Below are positions 27,941 to 43,000 of a stretch of DNA of 64,000 nucleotides, one piece after another. The DNA is taken from positions 1-64,000 of the forward strand of contig NW_027489032.1 in the NCBI RefSeq assembly GCF_050948215.1, in the 5' to 3' direction. The stretch's first letter is position 1; the number at the start of each line of letters is the position of its first letter. This DNA is from Halictus rubicundus (lineage: Eukaryota; Arthropoda; Insecta; Hymenoptera; Halictidae). The position numbers and the translations under genes are program-made. The notes beneath the pieces were generated by a model that was given only the letters and a program-made list of their open reading frames with translations, was not told the origin of the DNA and did no database searches.

Positions 27941-30900
27941 TCCAATCCTATATCCTATCCTCTATCATATCCTATCCTCTATCCTATCCTATCCTCCATC
28001 CTATCCTATCCGCTATCCTATCCAATCCTATATCCTATTCTCTGTCCTATCCTATCCTCTATCCTATCCTATCCTGTATCCTATCCTATCCTCTATCCTA
28101 TATTAACCTCTATCCTATCCTATCCTCTATCCTATCCAATCCTCTATCCTATATTATCCTCTATCCTATCCCATCCTCTATCCTATCCTATCCTCTATCC
28201 TATCCTATCCTCTGTCCTATCCTATCCTCTATCCTATCCTATCCTCTATCCTATCCTATCCTCTATCCTATCCTATCCTGTATCATATCCTATTCTCTAT
28301 CCTATCCTATCCTCTATCCTATTCTATCCTATATCCTATTCTCTATCCTATCCTATCCTCTATCGTATCCTATCCTCCATCCTATCCAATCCTATATCGT
28401 ATCCTCTATCCTATCCTATCCTCTATCCTATCCTATCCTCTATCCTATCCTATCGTCTATCATATCCTATGCTCTATCCTATCCTATCCTCTATCCTATC
28501 CTATCCTCTATCCTATCCAATCCTATATCCTATCCTCTATCATATCCTATCCTCTATCCTATCCTATCCTCAATCCTATCCTATCCGCTATCCTATCCAA
28601 TCCTATATCCTATTCTCTGTCCTATCCTATCCTCTATCCTATCCTATCCTCTATCCTATCCTATCCTCTATCCTATATTATCCTCTATCCTATCCCATCC
28701 TCTATCCTATCCTATCCTCTATCCTATCCTATCCTCTATCCTATCCTATCCTCTATCCTATCCTATTCTCTATCCTATCCTATCCTCTATCCTATCGTAT
28801 CCTCTATCGTATCCTATCCTCTATCCTATTAAATCCTATATCGTGTCCTCTATCCTATCCTATCCTCTATCCTATCCTATCCTCTATCCTATCCTATCCT
28901 CTATCCTATCCTATCCTCTATCCTATCCTATCCTCTATCCTATCCTATCCTCTATCCTATCCTATCCTCTATCCTATATTATCCTCTATCCTATCCTATC
29001 CTATCCTATCCTCTATCCTATCCTATCCTCTATCCTATCCTATCCTCTATCCTATATTAACCTCTATCCTATCCTATCCTCTATCCTATCCTATCCTCTA
29101 TCCTATATTATCCTCTATCCTATCCCATCCTCTATCCTATCCTATCCTCTATCCTATCCTATCCTCTGTCCTATCCTATCCTCTATCCTATCCTATCCTC
29201 TATCCTATCCTATCCTCTATCCTATCCTATCCTGTATCATATCCTATTCTCTATCCTATCCTATCCTCTATCCTATTCTATCCTATATCCTATTCTCTAT
29301 CCTATCCTATCCTCTATCGTATCCTATCCTCCATCCTATCCAATCCTATATCGTATCCTCTATCCTATCCTATCCTCTATCCTATCCTATCCTCTATCCT
29401 ATCCAATCCTATATCCTATCCTCTATCATATCCTATCCTCTATCCTATCCTATCCTCAATCCTATCCTATCCGCTATCCTATCCAATCCTATATCCTATT
29501 CTCTGTCCTATCCTATCCTCTATCCTATCCTATCCTCTATCCTATCCTATCCTCTATCCTATATTATCCTCTATCCTATCCTATCCTCTATCCTATCCTA
29601 TCCTCTATCCTATCCTATCCTCTATCCTATCCTATCCTCTATCCTATCCTATCCTCTATCCTATCCTATCCTCTATCCTATCCTATCCTCTATCCTATCC
29701 TATCCTCTATCCTATATTATCCTCTATCCTATCCTATCCTATCCTATCCTCTATCCTATCCTATCCTCTATCCTATCCTATCCTCTATCCTATCCTATTC
29801 TCTATCCTATCCTATCCTCTATCCTATCCTATCCTCTATCCTATATTATCCTCTATCCTATCCCATCCTCTATCCTATCCTATCCTCTATCCTATCCTAT
29901 CCTCTATCCTATCCTATCCTCTATCCTATCCTAGACTCTATCCTATCCTATCCTCTATCCTATCCTATCCTCTATCATATCCTATCCTCCATCCTATCCT
30001 ATCCTGTATCCTATCCTATCCTCTATCCTATCCTATCCTCTATCCTATCCTATCCTGTATCATATCCTATCCTCTATCCTATCCTATCCTCTATCCTATT
30101 CTATCCTCTATCCTATCCTATCCTCTATCCTATCCCATCCTCTATCCTATCCTATCCTTTATCCTATCCTATCCTCTATCGTATCCTATCCTCTAACATA
30201 TTAAATCCTATATCGTATCCTCTATCCTATCCTATCCTCTATCCTATCCTATCCTCTATCCTATCCTATCCTCTATCCTATCCTATCCTCTATCATATCC
30301 TATCCTCTATCCTATCCTATCCTCCATCCTATCCTATCCGCTATCCTATCCAATCCTATATCCTATTCTCTGTCCTATCCTATCCTCTATCCTATCCTAT
30401 CCTGTATCCTATCCTATCCTCTATCCTATATTAACCTCTATCCTATCCTATCCTCTATCCTATCCAATCCTCTATCCTATATTATCCTCTATCCTATCCC
30501 ATCCTCTATCCTATCCTATCCTCTATCCTATCCTATCCTCTGTCCTATCCTATCCTCTATCCTATCCTATCCTCTATCCTATCCTATCCTCTATCCTATC
30601 CTATCCTGTATCATATCCTATTCTCTATCCTATCCTATCCTCTATCCTATTCTATCCTATATCCTATTCTCTATCCTATCCTATCCTCTATCGTATCCTA
30701 TCCTCCATCCTATCCAATCCTATATCGTATCCTCTATCCTATCCTATCCTCTATCCTATCCTATCCTCTATCCTATCCTATCGTCTATCATATCCTATGC
30801 TCTATCCTATCCTATCCTCTATCCTATCCTATCCTCTATCCTATCCAATCCTATATCCTATCCTCTATCATATCCTATCCTCTATCCTATCCTATCCTCT

Positions 30901-31420
30901 ATCCTATCCTATCCTCTATCCTATCCTATCCTCTATCCTATCCTATCCTCTATCCTATATTATCCTCTATCCTATCCTATCCTATCCTCTATCCTATCCT
31001 ATCCTCTATCCTATCCTCTTCTCTATCCTATCCTATCCTCTATCCTATCCTATCCTCTATCATATCCTATCCTATCCTCTATCCTATCCTATCCTCTATC
31101 CTATCCTCTTCTCTATCCTATCCTATCCTCTATCCTATCCTATCCTCTATCATATCCTATCCTCTATCCTATCCTATCCTCTATCCTATCCTTATCCTCT
31201 ATCGTATCCTACCCTCTATCCTATCCCACCCTCTATCCTATCCTATCCTCTATCCTATCCTATCCTCTGTCCTATCCTATCCTCTATCCTATCCTATCCT
31301 CTATCCTATCCTATCCTCTATCCTATCCTATCCTGTATCATATCCTATTCTCTATCCTATCCTATCCTCTATCCTATTCTATCCTATATCCTATTCTCTA
31401 TCCTATCCTATCCTCTATCC
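27941..31420 (+). repeat. 3.24-kb tandem block S, copy 2
   Basis: It matches copy 1 throughout. The right end, from about 29.97 to 31.42 kb, also matches 33.09-34.57 kb (offset 3116 then 3150). The rare 10-base tag atcctctt, seen twice near 31.02 and 31.11 kb, corresponds to 27.79 and 27.88 kb in copy 1, where the first instance has a private C-to-A change. A cluster of private variants (taccctc, cccaccc) near 31.21-31.23 kb is shared only with copy 3. Confidence 0.85.
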
Positions 31421-34400
31421 TATCCTATCCTATCCTATCCTCTATCCTATCCTATCCTCTATCCTATCCTATCCTCTATCCTATATTAACCTCTATCCTA
31501 TCCTATCCTCTATCCTATCCTATCCTCTATCCTATATTATCCTCTATCCTATCCCATCCTCTATCCTATCCTATCCTCTATCCTATCCTATCCTCTGTCC
31601 TATCCTATCCTCTATCCTATCCTATCCTCTATCCTATCCTATCCTCTATCCTATCCTATCCTGTATCATATCCTATTCTCTATCCTATCCTATCCTCTAT
31701 CCTATTCTATCCTATATCCTATTCTCGATCCTATCCTATCCTCTATCGTATCCTATCCTCCATCCTATCCAATCCTATATCGTATCCTCTATCCTATCCT
31801 ATCCTCTATCCTATCCTATCCTCTATCCTATCCAATCCTATATCCTATCCTCTATCATATCCTATCCTCTATCCTATCCTATCCTCAATCCTATCCTATC
31901 CGCTATCCTATCCAATCCTATATCCTATTCTCTGTCCTATCCTATCCTCTATCCTATCCTATCCTCTATCCTATCCTATCCTCTATCCTATATTATCCTC
32001 TATCCTATCCTATCCTCTATCCTATCCTATCCTCTATCCTATCCTATCCTCTATCCTATCCTATCCTCTATCCTATCCTATCCTCTATCCTATCCTATCC
32101 TCTATCCTATCCTATCCTCTATCCTATCCTATCCTCTATCCTATATTATCCTCTATCCTATCCTATCCTATCCTATCCTCTATCCTATCCTATCCTCTAT
32201 CCTATCCTATCCTCTATCCTATCCTATTCTCTATCCTATCCTATCCTCTATCCTATCCTATCCTCTATCCTATATTATCCTCTATCCTATCCCATCCTCT
32301 ATCCTATCCTATCCTCTATCCTATCCTATCCTCTATCCTATCCTATCCTCTATCCTATCCTAGACTCTATCCTATCCTATCCTCTATCCTATTCTATCCT
32401 ATATCCTATTCTCGATCCTATCCTATCCTCTATCGTATCCTATCCTCCATCCTATCCAATCCTATATCGTATCCTCTATCCTATCCTATCCTCTATCCTA
32501 TCCTATCCTCTATCCTATCCAATCCTATATCCTATCCTCTATCATATCCTATCCTCTATCCTATCCTATCCTCAATCCTATCCTATCCGCTATCCTATCC
32601 AATCCTATATCCTATTCTCTGTCCTATCCTATCCTCTATCCTATCCTATCCTCTATCCTATCCTATCCTCTATCCTATATTATCCTCTATCCTATCCTAT
32701 CCTCTATCCTATCCTATCCTCTATCCTATCCTATCCTCTATCCTATCCTATCCTCTATCCTATCCTATCCTCTATCCTATCCTATCCTCTATCCTATCCT
32801 ATCCTCTATCCTATCCTATCCTCTATCCTATATTATCCTCTATCCTATCCTATCCTATCCTATCCTCTATCCTATCCTATCCTCTATCCTATCCTATCCT
32901 CTATCCTATCCTATTCTCTATCCTATCCTATCCTCTATCCTATCCTATCCTCTATCCTATATTATCCTCTATCCTATCCCATCCTCTATCCTATCCTATC
33001 CTCTATCCTATCCTATCCTCTATCCTATCCTATCCTCTATCCTATCCTAGACTCTATCCTATCCTATCCTCTATCCTATCCTATCCTCTATCATATCCTA
33101 TCCTCCATCCTATCCTATCCTGTATCCTATCCTATCCTCTATCCTATCCTATCCTCTATCCTATCCTATCCTGTATCATATCCTATCCTCTATCCTATCC
33201 TATCCTCTATCCTATTCTATCCTCTATCCTATCCTATCCTCTATCCTATCCCATCCTCTATCCTATCCTATCCTTTATCCTATCCTATCCTCTATCGTAT
33301 CCTATCCTCTAACATATTAAATCCTATATCGTATCCTCTATCCTATCCTATCCTCTATCCTATCCTATCCTCTATCCTATCCTATCCTCTATCCTATCCT
33401 ATCCTCTATCCTATCCTATCCTCTATCCTATCCTATCCTCTATCATATCCTATCCTCTATCCTATCCTATCCTCCATCCTATCCTATCCGCTATCCTATC
33501 CAATCCTATATCCTATTCTCTGTCCTATCCTATCCTCTATCCTATCCTATCCTGTATCCTATCCTATCCTCTATCCTATATTAACCTCTATCCTATCCTA
33601 TCCTCTATCCTATCCAATCCTCTATCCTATATTATCCTCTATCCTATCCCATCCTCTATCCTATCCTATCCTCTATCCTATCCTATCCTCTGTCCTATCC
33701 TATCCTCTATCCTATCCTATCCTCTATCCTATCCTATCCTCTATCCTATCCTATCCTGTATCATATCCTATTCTCTATCCTATCCTATCCTCTATCCTAT
33801 TCTATCCTATATCCTATTCTCTATCCTATCCTATCCTCTATCGTATCCTATCCTCCATCCTATCCAATCCTATATCGTATCCTCTATCCTATCCTATCCT
33901 CTATCCTATCCTATCCTCTATCCTATCCTATCGTCTATCATATCCTATGCTCTATCCTATCCTATCCTCTATCCTATCCTATCCTCTATCCTATCCAATC
34001 CTATATCCTATCCTCTATCATATCCTATCCTCTATCCTATCCTATCCTCTATCCTATCCTATCCTCTATCCTATCCTATCCTCTATCCTATCCTATCCTC
34101 TATCCTATATTATCCTCTATCCTATCCTATCCTATCCTCTATCCTATCCTATCCTCTATCCTATCCTCTTCTCTATCCTATCCTATCCTCTATCCTATCC
34201 TATCCTCTATCATATCCTATCCTATCCTCTATCCTATCCTATCCTCTATCCTATCCTCTTCTCTATCCTATCCTATCCTCTATCCTATCCTATCCTCTAT
34301 CATATCCTATCCTCTATCCTATCCTATCCTCTATCCTATCCTTATCCTCTATCGTATCCTACCCTCTATCCTATCCCACCCTCTATCCTATCCTATCCTC

Positions 34401-34570
34401 TATCCTATCCTATCCTCTGTCCTATCCTATCCTCTATCCTATCCTATCCTCTATCCTATCCTATCCTCTATCCTATCCTATCCTGTATCATATCCTATTC
34501 TCTATCCTATCCTATCCTCTATCCTATTCTATCCTATATCCTATTCTCTATCCTATCCTATCCTCTATCG
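31421..34570 (+). repeat. Tandem block S, copy 3, internally duplicated
   Basis: Its first part matches copy 2 with an offset of about 2430 bp (tattaacc 29056 and 31487; ctctgtcc 29164 and 31593). After a nested 687-bp duplication the offset becomes 3116, which equals 2430 plus 687 less one base. It then becomes 3150 after a gain of two monomers. Copy 3 therefore began inside the repeat at a position equivalent to about 28.99 kb, as expected for unequal exchange out of register. Confidence 0.82.
31700..33073 (+). repeat. Nested 687-bp tandem duplication
   Basis: The variant ttctcgatcc occurs at 31722 and 32409, and I noticed it nowhere else. The tags ctctgtcc (about 31930 and 32618) and tagactc (32361 and 33048) share the 687-bp offset. 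The equivalent position in copy 2 (29292) has the common ttctctatcc. The T-to-G change therefore arose in copy 3 first, and the 687-bp segment was duplicated afterwards. Confidence 0.88.
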
Positions 34571-35259
34571 TATCCTATCCTCCATCCTATCCAATCCTAT
34601 ATCGTATCCTCTATCCTATCCTATCCTCTATCCTATCCTATCCTCTATCCTATCCTATCGTCTATCATATCCTATGCTCTATCCTATCCTATCCTCTATC
34701 CTATCCTATCCTCTATCCTATCCAATCCTATATCCTATCCTCTATCATATCCTATCCTCTATCCTATCCTATCCTCTATCCTATCCTATCCTCTATCCTA
34801 TCCTATCCTCTATCCTATATTATCCTCTATCCTATCCCATCCTCTAACCTATCCTATCCTCTATCCTATCCTATCCTCTATCCTATCCTATCCTCTATCC
34901 TATCCTATCCTCTATCCTATATTATCCTCTATCCTATCCTATCCTATCCTCTATCCTATCCTATCCTCTATCCTATCCTCTTCTCTATCCTATCCTATCC
35001 TCTATCCTATCCTAACCTCTATCATATCCTATCCTCTATCCTATCCTATCCTCTATCCTATCCTTATCCTCTATCGTATCCTACCCTCTATCCTATCCTA
35101 TCCTCTATCCTATCCTATCCTCTATCCTATCCTATCCTCTATCCTATCCTATCCTCTTTCCTATCCTATCCTCTATCCTATCCTATCCTCTATCCTATCC
35201 TATCCTCTATCCTATCCTATCCTCTATCCTATCGTATCCTCTATCCTATTATATCCTCT

Positions 35260-35395
35260 ATCCTATCCTCTATCCTATCCTCTATCCTATCCTATCCTCT
35301 ATCCTATCCTATCCTCTATCCTATATTATCCTCTATCCTATCCCATCCTCTAACCTATCCTATCCTCTATCCTATCCTATCCTCTGTCCTATCCT
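35260..35395 (+). repeat. 12-bp word run plus taacc/ctctgt module (middle copy)
   Basis: A short run of 12-bp words (CCTCTAT CCTAT) is followed by two or three normal monomers. Then come tatatta, cccatcctctaacc and ctctgtcc. The same arrangement recurs many times in the window and behaves as a conserved module. Here a preceding ttatatcc change is private. Confidence 0.7.
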
Positions 35396-36360
35396 ATCCT
35401 CTATCCTATCCTATCCTCTATCCTATCCTATCCTCTATCCTATCCTATCCTGTATCATATCCTATCCTCTATCCTATTCTATCCTCTATCCTATCCTATC
35501 CTCTATCCTATCCTATCCTGTATCCTATTCTATCCTCTATCCTATCCTATCCTCTATCCTATCCTATCCTGTATCATATCCTATCCTCTCTCCTATCCTA
35601 TCCTCTATCCTATTCTATCCTCTATACTATCCAATCCTATATCCTATTCTCTATCCTATCCTATCCTCTATCGTATCCTATCCTCCATCCTATCCAATTC
35701 TATATCGTATCCTCTATCCTATATCGTATCCTCTATCCTATCCTATCCTCTATCCTATCCTATCCTCTATCCTATCCTATCGTCTATCATATCCTATGCT
35801 CAATCCTATCCTATCCTCTATCCTATCCTATCCTCTATCCTATCCTATCCTCTATCCTATCCAATCCTATATCCTATCCTCTATCATATCCTATCCTCTA
35901 TCCTATCCTATCCTCAATCCTATCCTATCCGCTATCCTATCCAATCCTATATCCTATTCTCTGTCCTATCCTATCCTCTATCCTATCCTATCCTCTATCC
36001 TATCCTATCCTCTATCCTATATTATCCTCTATCCTATCCCATCCTCTATCCTATCCTATCCTATATCCTATCCTATCCTCTATCCTATCCTATCCTCTAT
36101 CCTATCCTATTCTCTATCCTATCCTATCCTCTATCCTATCGTATCCTCTATCGTATCCTATCCTCTATCCTATCCTATCGTCTATCATATCCTATGCTCT
36201 ATCCTATCCTATCCTCTATCCTATCCTATCCTCTATCCTATCCAATCCTATATCCTATCCTCTATCATATCCTATCCTCTATCCTATCCTATCCTCAATC
36301 CTATCCTATCCGCTATCCTATCCTATCCTCTATCATATCCTATGCTCTATCCTATCCTAT

Positions 36361-39300
36361 CCTCTATCCTATCCTATCCTCTATCCTATCCAATCCTATG
36401 TCCTATCCTCTATCCTATCCTATCCTGTATCATATCCTATCCTCTATCCTATCCTATCCTCTATCCTATTCTATCCTCTATACTATCCAATCCTATATCC
36501 TATTCTCTATCCTATCCTATCCTCTATCGTATCCTATCCTCCATCCTATCCAATCCTATATCGTATCCTCTAGCCTATCCTATCCTCTATCCTATCCTAT
36601 CCTCTATCCTATCCTATCGTCTATCATATCCTATGCTCTATCCTATCCTATCCTCTATCCTATCCTATCCTCTATCCTATCCAATCCTATATCCTATCCT
36701 CTATCATATCCTATGCTCTATCCTATCCTATCCTCCATCCTATCCTATCCGCTATCCTATCCAATCCTATATCCTACTCTGTCCTATCCTATCCTCTATC
36801 CTATAATATCCTCTATCCTATCCTATCCTCTATCCTATATTAACCTCTATCCTATCCTATCCTCTATCCTATCCTATCCTCTATCCTATATTATCCTCTA
36901 TCCTATCCCATCCTCTATCCTATCCTATCCTCTATCCTATCCTATCCTCTGTCCTATCCTATCCTCTATCCTATCCTATCCTCTATCCTATCCTATCCTC
37001 TATCCTATCCTATCCTGTATCATATCCTATTCTCTATCCTATCCTATCCTCTATCCTATTCTATCCTATATCCTATTCTCTATCCTATCCTATCCTCTAT
37101 CGTATCCTATCCTCCATCCTATCCAATCCTATATCGTATCCTCTATCCTATCCTATCCTCTATCCTATCCTCCCTCTATCCTATCCTATCGTCTATCATA
37201 TCCTATGCTCTATCCTATCCTATCCTCTATCCTATCCTATCCTCTATCCTATCCAATCCTATATCCTATCCTCTATCATATCCTATCCTCTATCCTATCC
37301 TATCCTCAATCCTATCCTATCCGCTATCCTATCCAATCCTATATCCTATTCTCTGTCCTATCCTATCCTCTATCCTATCCTCTATCCTATCACTATCCTC
37401 TATCCTATATTATCCTCTATCCTATCCCATCCTCTATCCTATCCTATCCTCTATCCTATCCTATTCTCTATCCTATCCTATCCTCTATCCTATCGTATCC
37501 TCTATCGTATCCTATCCTCTATCCTATTAAATCCTATATCGTGTCCTCTATCCTATCCTATCCTCTATCCTATCGTATCCTCTATCCTATCCTATCCTCT
37601 ATCCTATCCTATCCTCTATCCTATCCTATCCTCTATCCTATCCTATCCTCTATCCTATCCTATCCTCTATCCTATCCTATCCTCTATCCTATATTATCCT
37701 CTATCCTATCCTATCCTATCCTATCCTCTATCCTATCCTATCCTCTATCCTATCCTATCCTCTATCCTATCCTATTCTCTATCCTATCCTATCCTCTATC
37801 CTATCCTATCCTCTATCCTATCCTATCCTCTATCCTATCCTATCCTCTATCATATCCTATCCTCTATCCTATCCTATCCTCAATCCTATCCTATCCTCTA
37901 TCCTATCCTATCCTCTATCCTATATTATCCTCTATCCTATCCCATCCTCTATCCTATCCTATCCTCTATCCTATCCTATCCTCTATCCTATCCTATCCTA
38001 TCCTATCCTCTATCCTATCCTATCCTCTATCCTATCCTAGTCTCTATCCTATCCTATCCTGTATCCTATCCTATCCTCTATCCTATCCTATCCTCTATCC
38101 TATCCTATCCTGTATCATATCCTATCCTCTATCCTATCCTATCCTCTATCCTATTCTATCCTCTATCCTATCCTATCCTCTATCCTATCCCATCCTCTAT
38201 CCTATCCTATCCTTTATCCTATCCTATCCTCTATCGTATCCTATCCTCTAACCTATTAAATCCTATATCGTATCCTCTATCCTATCCTATCCTCTATCCT
38301 ATCCTATCCTCTATCCTATCCTATCCTCTATCCTATCCTGTCCTCTATCCTATATTATCCTCTATCCTATCCTATCCTATCCTCTATCCTATCCTATCCT
38401 CTATCCTATCCTATTCTCTATCCTATCCTATCCTCTATCCTATCCTATCCTCTATCATATCCTATCCTCTATCCTATCCTATCCTCTATCCTATCCTTAT
38501 CCTCTATCGTATCCTATCCTCTATCCTATCCTATCCTCTATCCTATCCTATCCTCTATCCTATATTATCCTCTATCCTATCCTATCCTATCCTATCCTCT
38601 ATCCTATCCTATCCTCTATCCTATCCTATCCTCTATCCTATCCTATTCTCTATCCTATCCTATCCTCTATCCTATCCTATCCTCTATCCTATCCTCTATC
38701 CTATCCTATCCTCTATCCTATCCTATCCTCTATCCTATCCTATCCTCTATCATATCCTATCCTCTATCCTATCCTATCCTCAATCCTATCCTATCCTCTA
38801 TCCTATCCTATCCTCTATCCTATATTATCCTCTATCCTATCCCATCCTCTATCCTATCCTATCCTCTATCCTATCCTATCCTCTATCCTATCCTATCCTC
38901 TATCCTATCCTAGTCTCTATCCTATCCTATCCTCTATCCTACCCTATCCTCTATCATATCCTATCCTCTATCCTATCCTATCCTGTATCCTAACCTATCC
39001 TCTATCCTATCCTATCCTCTATCCTATCCTATCCTGTATCATATCCTATCCTCTATCCTATCCTATCCTCTATCCTATTCTATCCTCTATCCTATCCTAT
39101 CCTCTATCCTATCCCATCCTCTATCCTATCCTATCTCTATCCTATCCTATTCTCCATCCTATCCTATCCTCTATCCTATCCTATCCTCTATCCTATCCTA
39201 TCCTCTATCCTATCCTATCCTCTATCCTATCCTATCCTCTATCATATCCTATCCTCTATCCTATCCTATCCTCAATCCTATCCTATCCTCTATCCTATCC

Positions 39301-40020
39301 TATCCTCTATCCTATCCTATCCTCTATCCTATCCTATCCTCTATCCTATCCTAGTCTCTATCCTATCCTATCCTCTATCCTATCCTATCCTCTATCCTAT
39401 CCTATCCTGTATCATATCCTATCCTCTATCCTATCCTATCCTCTATCCTATTAAATCCTATATCGTATCCTCTATCCTATCCTATCCTCTATCCTATCCT
39501 ATCCTCTATCCTATATTATCCTCTATCCTATCCTATCCTCTATCCTATCCTATCCTCTATCCTATCCTATCCTCTATCCTATCCTATCCTCTATCCTATC
39601 CTCTATCCTATCCTATCCTCTATCCTATCCTATCCTCTATCCTATCCTATCCTCTATCCTATCCTCTATCCCTATCCTCTATCCTATCCTATCCTCTATC
39701 CTATCCTATCCTCTATCCTATATTATCCTCTATCCTATCCCATCCTCTAACCTATCCTATCCTCTATCCTATCCTATCCTCTGTCCTATCCTATCCTCTA
39801 TCCTATCCTATCCTCTATCCTATCCTATCCTCTATCCTATCATATCCTGTATCATATCCTATGCTCTATCCTATCCTATCCTCTATCCTATTCTATCCTC
39901 TATCCTATCCTATCCTCTATCCTATCCTATCCTGTATCCTATTCTATCCTCTATTCTATCCTATCCTCTATCCTATCCTATCCTGTATCATATCCTATCC
40001 TCTATCCTATCCTATCCTCT
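36361..40020 (+). repeat. 3.66-kb near-identical tandem duplication, copy 1
   Basis: Anchors match copy 2 at 3655 bp in the first kilobase (ccaatcctatgtcc 36391 and 40046; ATG 36635 and 40290; ATG 37206 and 40861). After a short rearranged stretch near 37.38-37.40 kb (cactatcc, one CCTAT word missing) they match at 3660 bp. From about 37.4 to 40.0 kb I found only a handful of differences: accctatcc near 38.94 kb, one missing C near 39.13 kb, a ccctatcc indel near 39.67 kb, and an atgctc versus atcctc substitution near 39.86 kb. Confidence 0.92.
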
Positions 40021-43000
40021 ATCCTATCCTATCCTCTATCCTATCCAATCCTATGTCCTATCCTCTATCCTATCCTATCCTGTATCATATCCTATCCTCT
40101 ATCCTATCCTATCCTCTATCCTATTCTATCCTCTATACTATCCAATCCTATATCCTATTCTCTATCCTATCCTATCCTCTATCGTATCCTATCCTCCATC
40201 CTATCCAATCCTATATCGTATCCTCTAGCCTATCCTATCCTCTATCCTATCCTATCCTCTATCCTATCCTATCGTCTATCATATCCTATGCTCTATCCTA
40301 TCCTATCCTCTATCCTATCCTATCCTCTATCCTATCCAATCCTATATCCTATCCTCTATCATATCCTATGCTCTATCCTATCCTATCCTCCATCCTATCC
40401 TATCCGCTATCCTATCCAATCCTATATCCTACTCTGTCCTATCCTATCCTCTATCCTATAATATCCTCTATCCTATCCTATCCTCTATCCTATATTAACC
40501 TCTATCCTATCCTATCCTCTATCCTATCCTATCCTCTATCCTATATTATCCTCTATCCTATCCCATCCTCTATCCTATCCTATCCTCTATCCTATCCTAT
40601 CCTCTGTCCTATCCTATCCTCTATCCTATCCTATCCTCTATCCTATCCTATCCTCTATCCTATCCTATCCTGTATCATATCCTATTCTCTATCCTATCCT
40701 ATCCTCTATCCTATTCTATCCTATATCCTATTCTCTATCCTATCCTATCCTCTATCGTATCCTATCCTCCATCCTATCCAATCCTATATCGTATCCTCTA
40801 TCCTATCCTATCCTCTATCCTATCCTATCCTCTATCCTATCCTATCGTCTATCATATCCTATGCTCTATCCTATCCTATCCTCTATCCTATCCTATCCTC
40901 TATCCTATCCAATCCTATATCCTATCCTCTATCATATCCTATCCTCTATCCTATCCTATCCTCAATCCTATCCTATCCGCTATCCTATCCAATCCTATAT
41001 CCTATTCTCTGTCCTATCCTATCCTCTATCCTATCCTATCCTCTATCCTATCCTATCCTCTATCCTATATTATCCTCTATCCTATCCCATCCTCTATCCT
41101 ATCCTATCCTCTATCCTATCCTATTCTCTATCCTATCCTATCCTCTATCCTATCGTATCCTCTATCGTATCCTATCCTCTATCCTATTAAATCCTATATC
41201 GTGTCCTCTATCCTATCCTATCCTCTATCCTATCGTATCCTCTATCCTATCCTATCCTCTATCCTATCCTATCCTCTATCCTATCCTATCCTCTATCCTA
41301 TCCTATCCTCTATCCTATCCTATCCTCTATCCTATCCTATCCTCTATCCTATATTATCCTCTATCCTATCCTATCCTATCCTATCCTCTATCCTATCCTA
41401 TCCTCTATCCTATCCTATCCTCTATCCTATCCTATTCTCTATCCTATCCTATCCTCTATCCTATCCTATCCTCTATCCTATCCTATCCTCTATCCTATCC
41501 TATCCTCTATCATATCCTATCCTCTATCCTATCCTATCCTCAATCCTATCCTATCCTCTATCCTATCCTATCCTCTATCCTATATTATCCTCTATCCTAT
41601 CCCATCCTCTATCCTATCCTATCCTCTATCCTATCCTATCCTCTATCCTATCCTATCCTATCCTATCCTCTATCCTATCCTATCCTCTATCCTATCCTAG
41701 TCTCTATCCTATCCTATCCTGTATCCTATCCTATCCTCTATCCTATCCTATCCTCTATCCTATCCTATCCTGTATCATATCCTATCCTCTATCCTATCCT
41801 ATCCTCTATCCTATTCTATCCTCTATCCTATCCTATCCTCTATCCTATCCCATCCTCTATCCTATCCTATCCTTTATCCTATCCTATCCTCTATCGTATC
41901 CTATCCTCTAACCTATTAAATCCTATATCGTATCCTCTATCCTATCCTATCCTCTATCCTATCCTATCCTCTATCCTATCCTATCCTCTATCCTATCCTG
42001 TCCTCTATCCTATATTATCCTCTATCCTATCCTATCCTATCCTCTATCCTATCCTATCCTCTATCCTATCCTATTCTCTATCCTATCCTATCCTCTATCC
42101 TATCCTATCCTCTATCATATCCTATCCTCTATCCTATCCTATCCTCTATCCTATCCTTATCCTCTATCGTATCCTATCCTCTATCCTATCCTATCCTCTA
42201 TCCTATCCTATCCTCTATCCTATATTATCCTCTATCCTATCCTATCCTATCCTATCCTCTATCCTATCCTATCCTCTATCCTATCCTATCCTCTATCCTA
42301 TCCTATTCTCTATCCTATCCTATCCTCTATCCTATCCTATCCTCTATCCTATCCTCTATCCTATCCTATCCTCTATCCTATCCTATCCTCTATCCTATCC
42401 TATCCTCTATCATATCCTATCCTCTATCCTATCCTATCCTCAATCCTATCCTATCCTCTATCCTATCCTATCCTCTATCCTATATTATCCTCTATCCTAT
42501 CCCATCCTCTATCCTATCCTATCCTCTATCCTATCCTATCCTCTATCCTATCCTATCCTCTATCCTATCCTAGTCTCTATCCTATCCTATCCTCTATCCT
42601 ATCCTATCCTCTATCATATCCTATCCTCTATCCTATCCTATCCTGTATCCTAACCTATCCTCTATCCTATCCTATCCTCTATCCTATCCTATCCTGTATC
42701 ATATCCTATCCTCTATCCTATCCTATCCTCTATCCTATTCTATCCTCTATCCTATCCTATCCTCTATCCTATCCCATCCTCTATCCTATCCTATCCTCTA
42801 TCCTATCCTATTCTCCATCCTATCCTATCCTCTATCCTATCCTATCCTCTATCCTATCCTATCCTCTATCCTATCCTATCCTCTATCCTATCCTATCCTC
42901 TATCATATCCTATCCTCTATCCTATCCTATCCTCAATCCTATCCTATCCTCTATCCTATCCTATCCTCTATCCTATCCTATCCTCTATCCTATCCTATCC

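Larger units (their letters stand above)
19781..36360 (+). repeat. Middle satellite domain, HOR of about 3.2 kb
   Basis: The domain is defined by tatcctatgctc (instead of tatcgtatgctc), ctctgtcc (instead of ctctgttc), tattaacc, and the atcgtgtcc form of the attaaa tag (near 21.05, 24.02, 25.60 and 28.84 kb). Long blocks recur with well-kept spacing, which indicates larger and younger duplications than in the left domain. Parts outside the separately listed blocks (about 22.35-23.1 and 34.57-36.36 kb) are the same satellite in mixed order. Confidence 0.7.
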
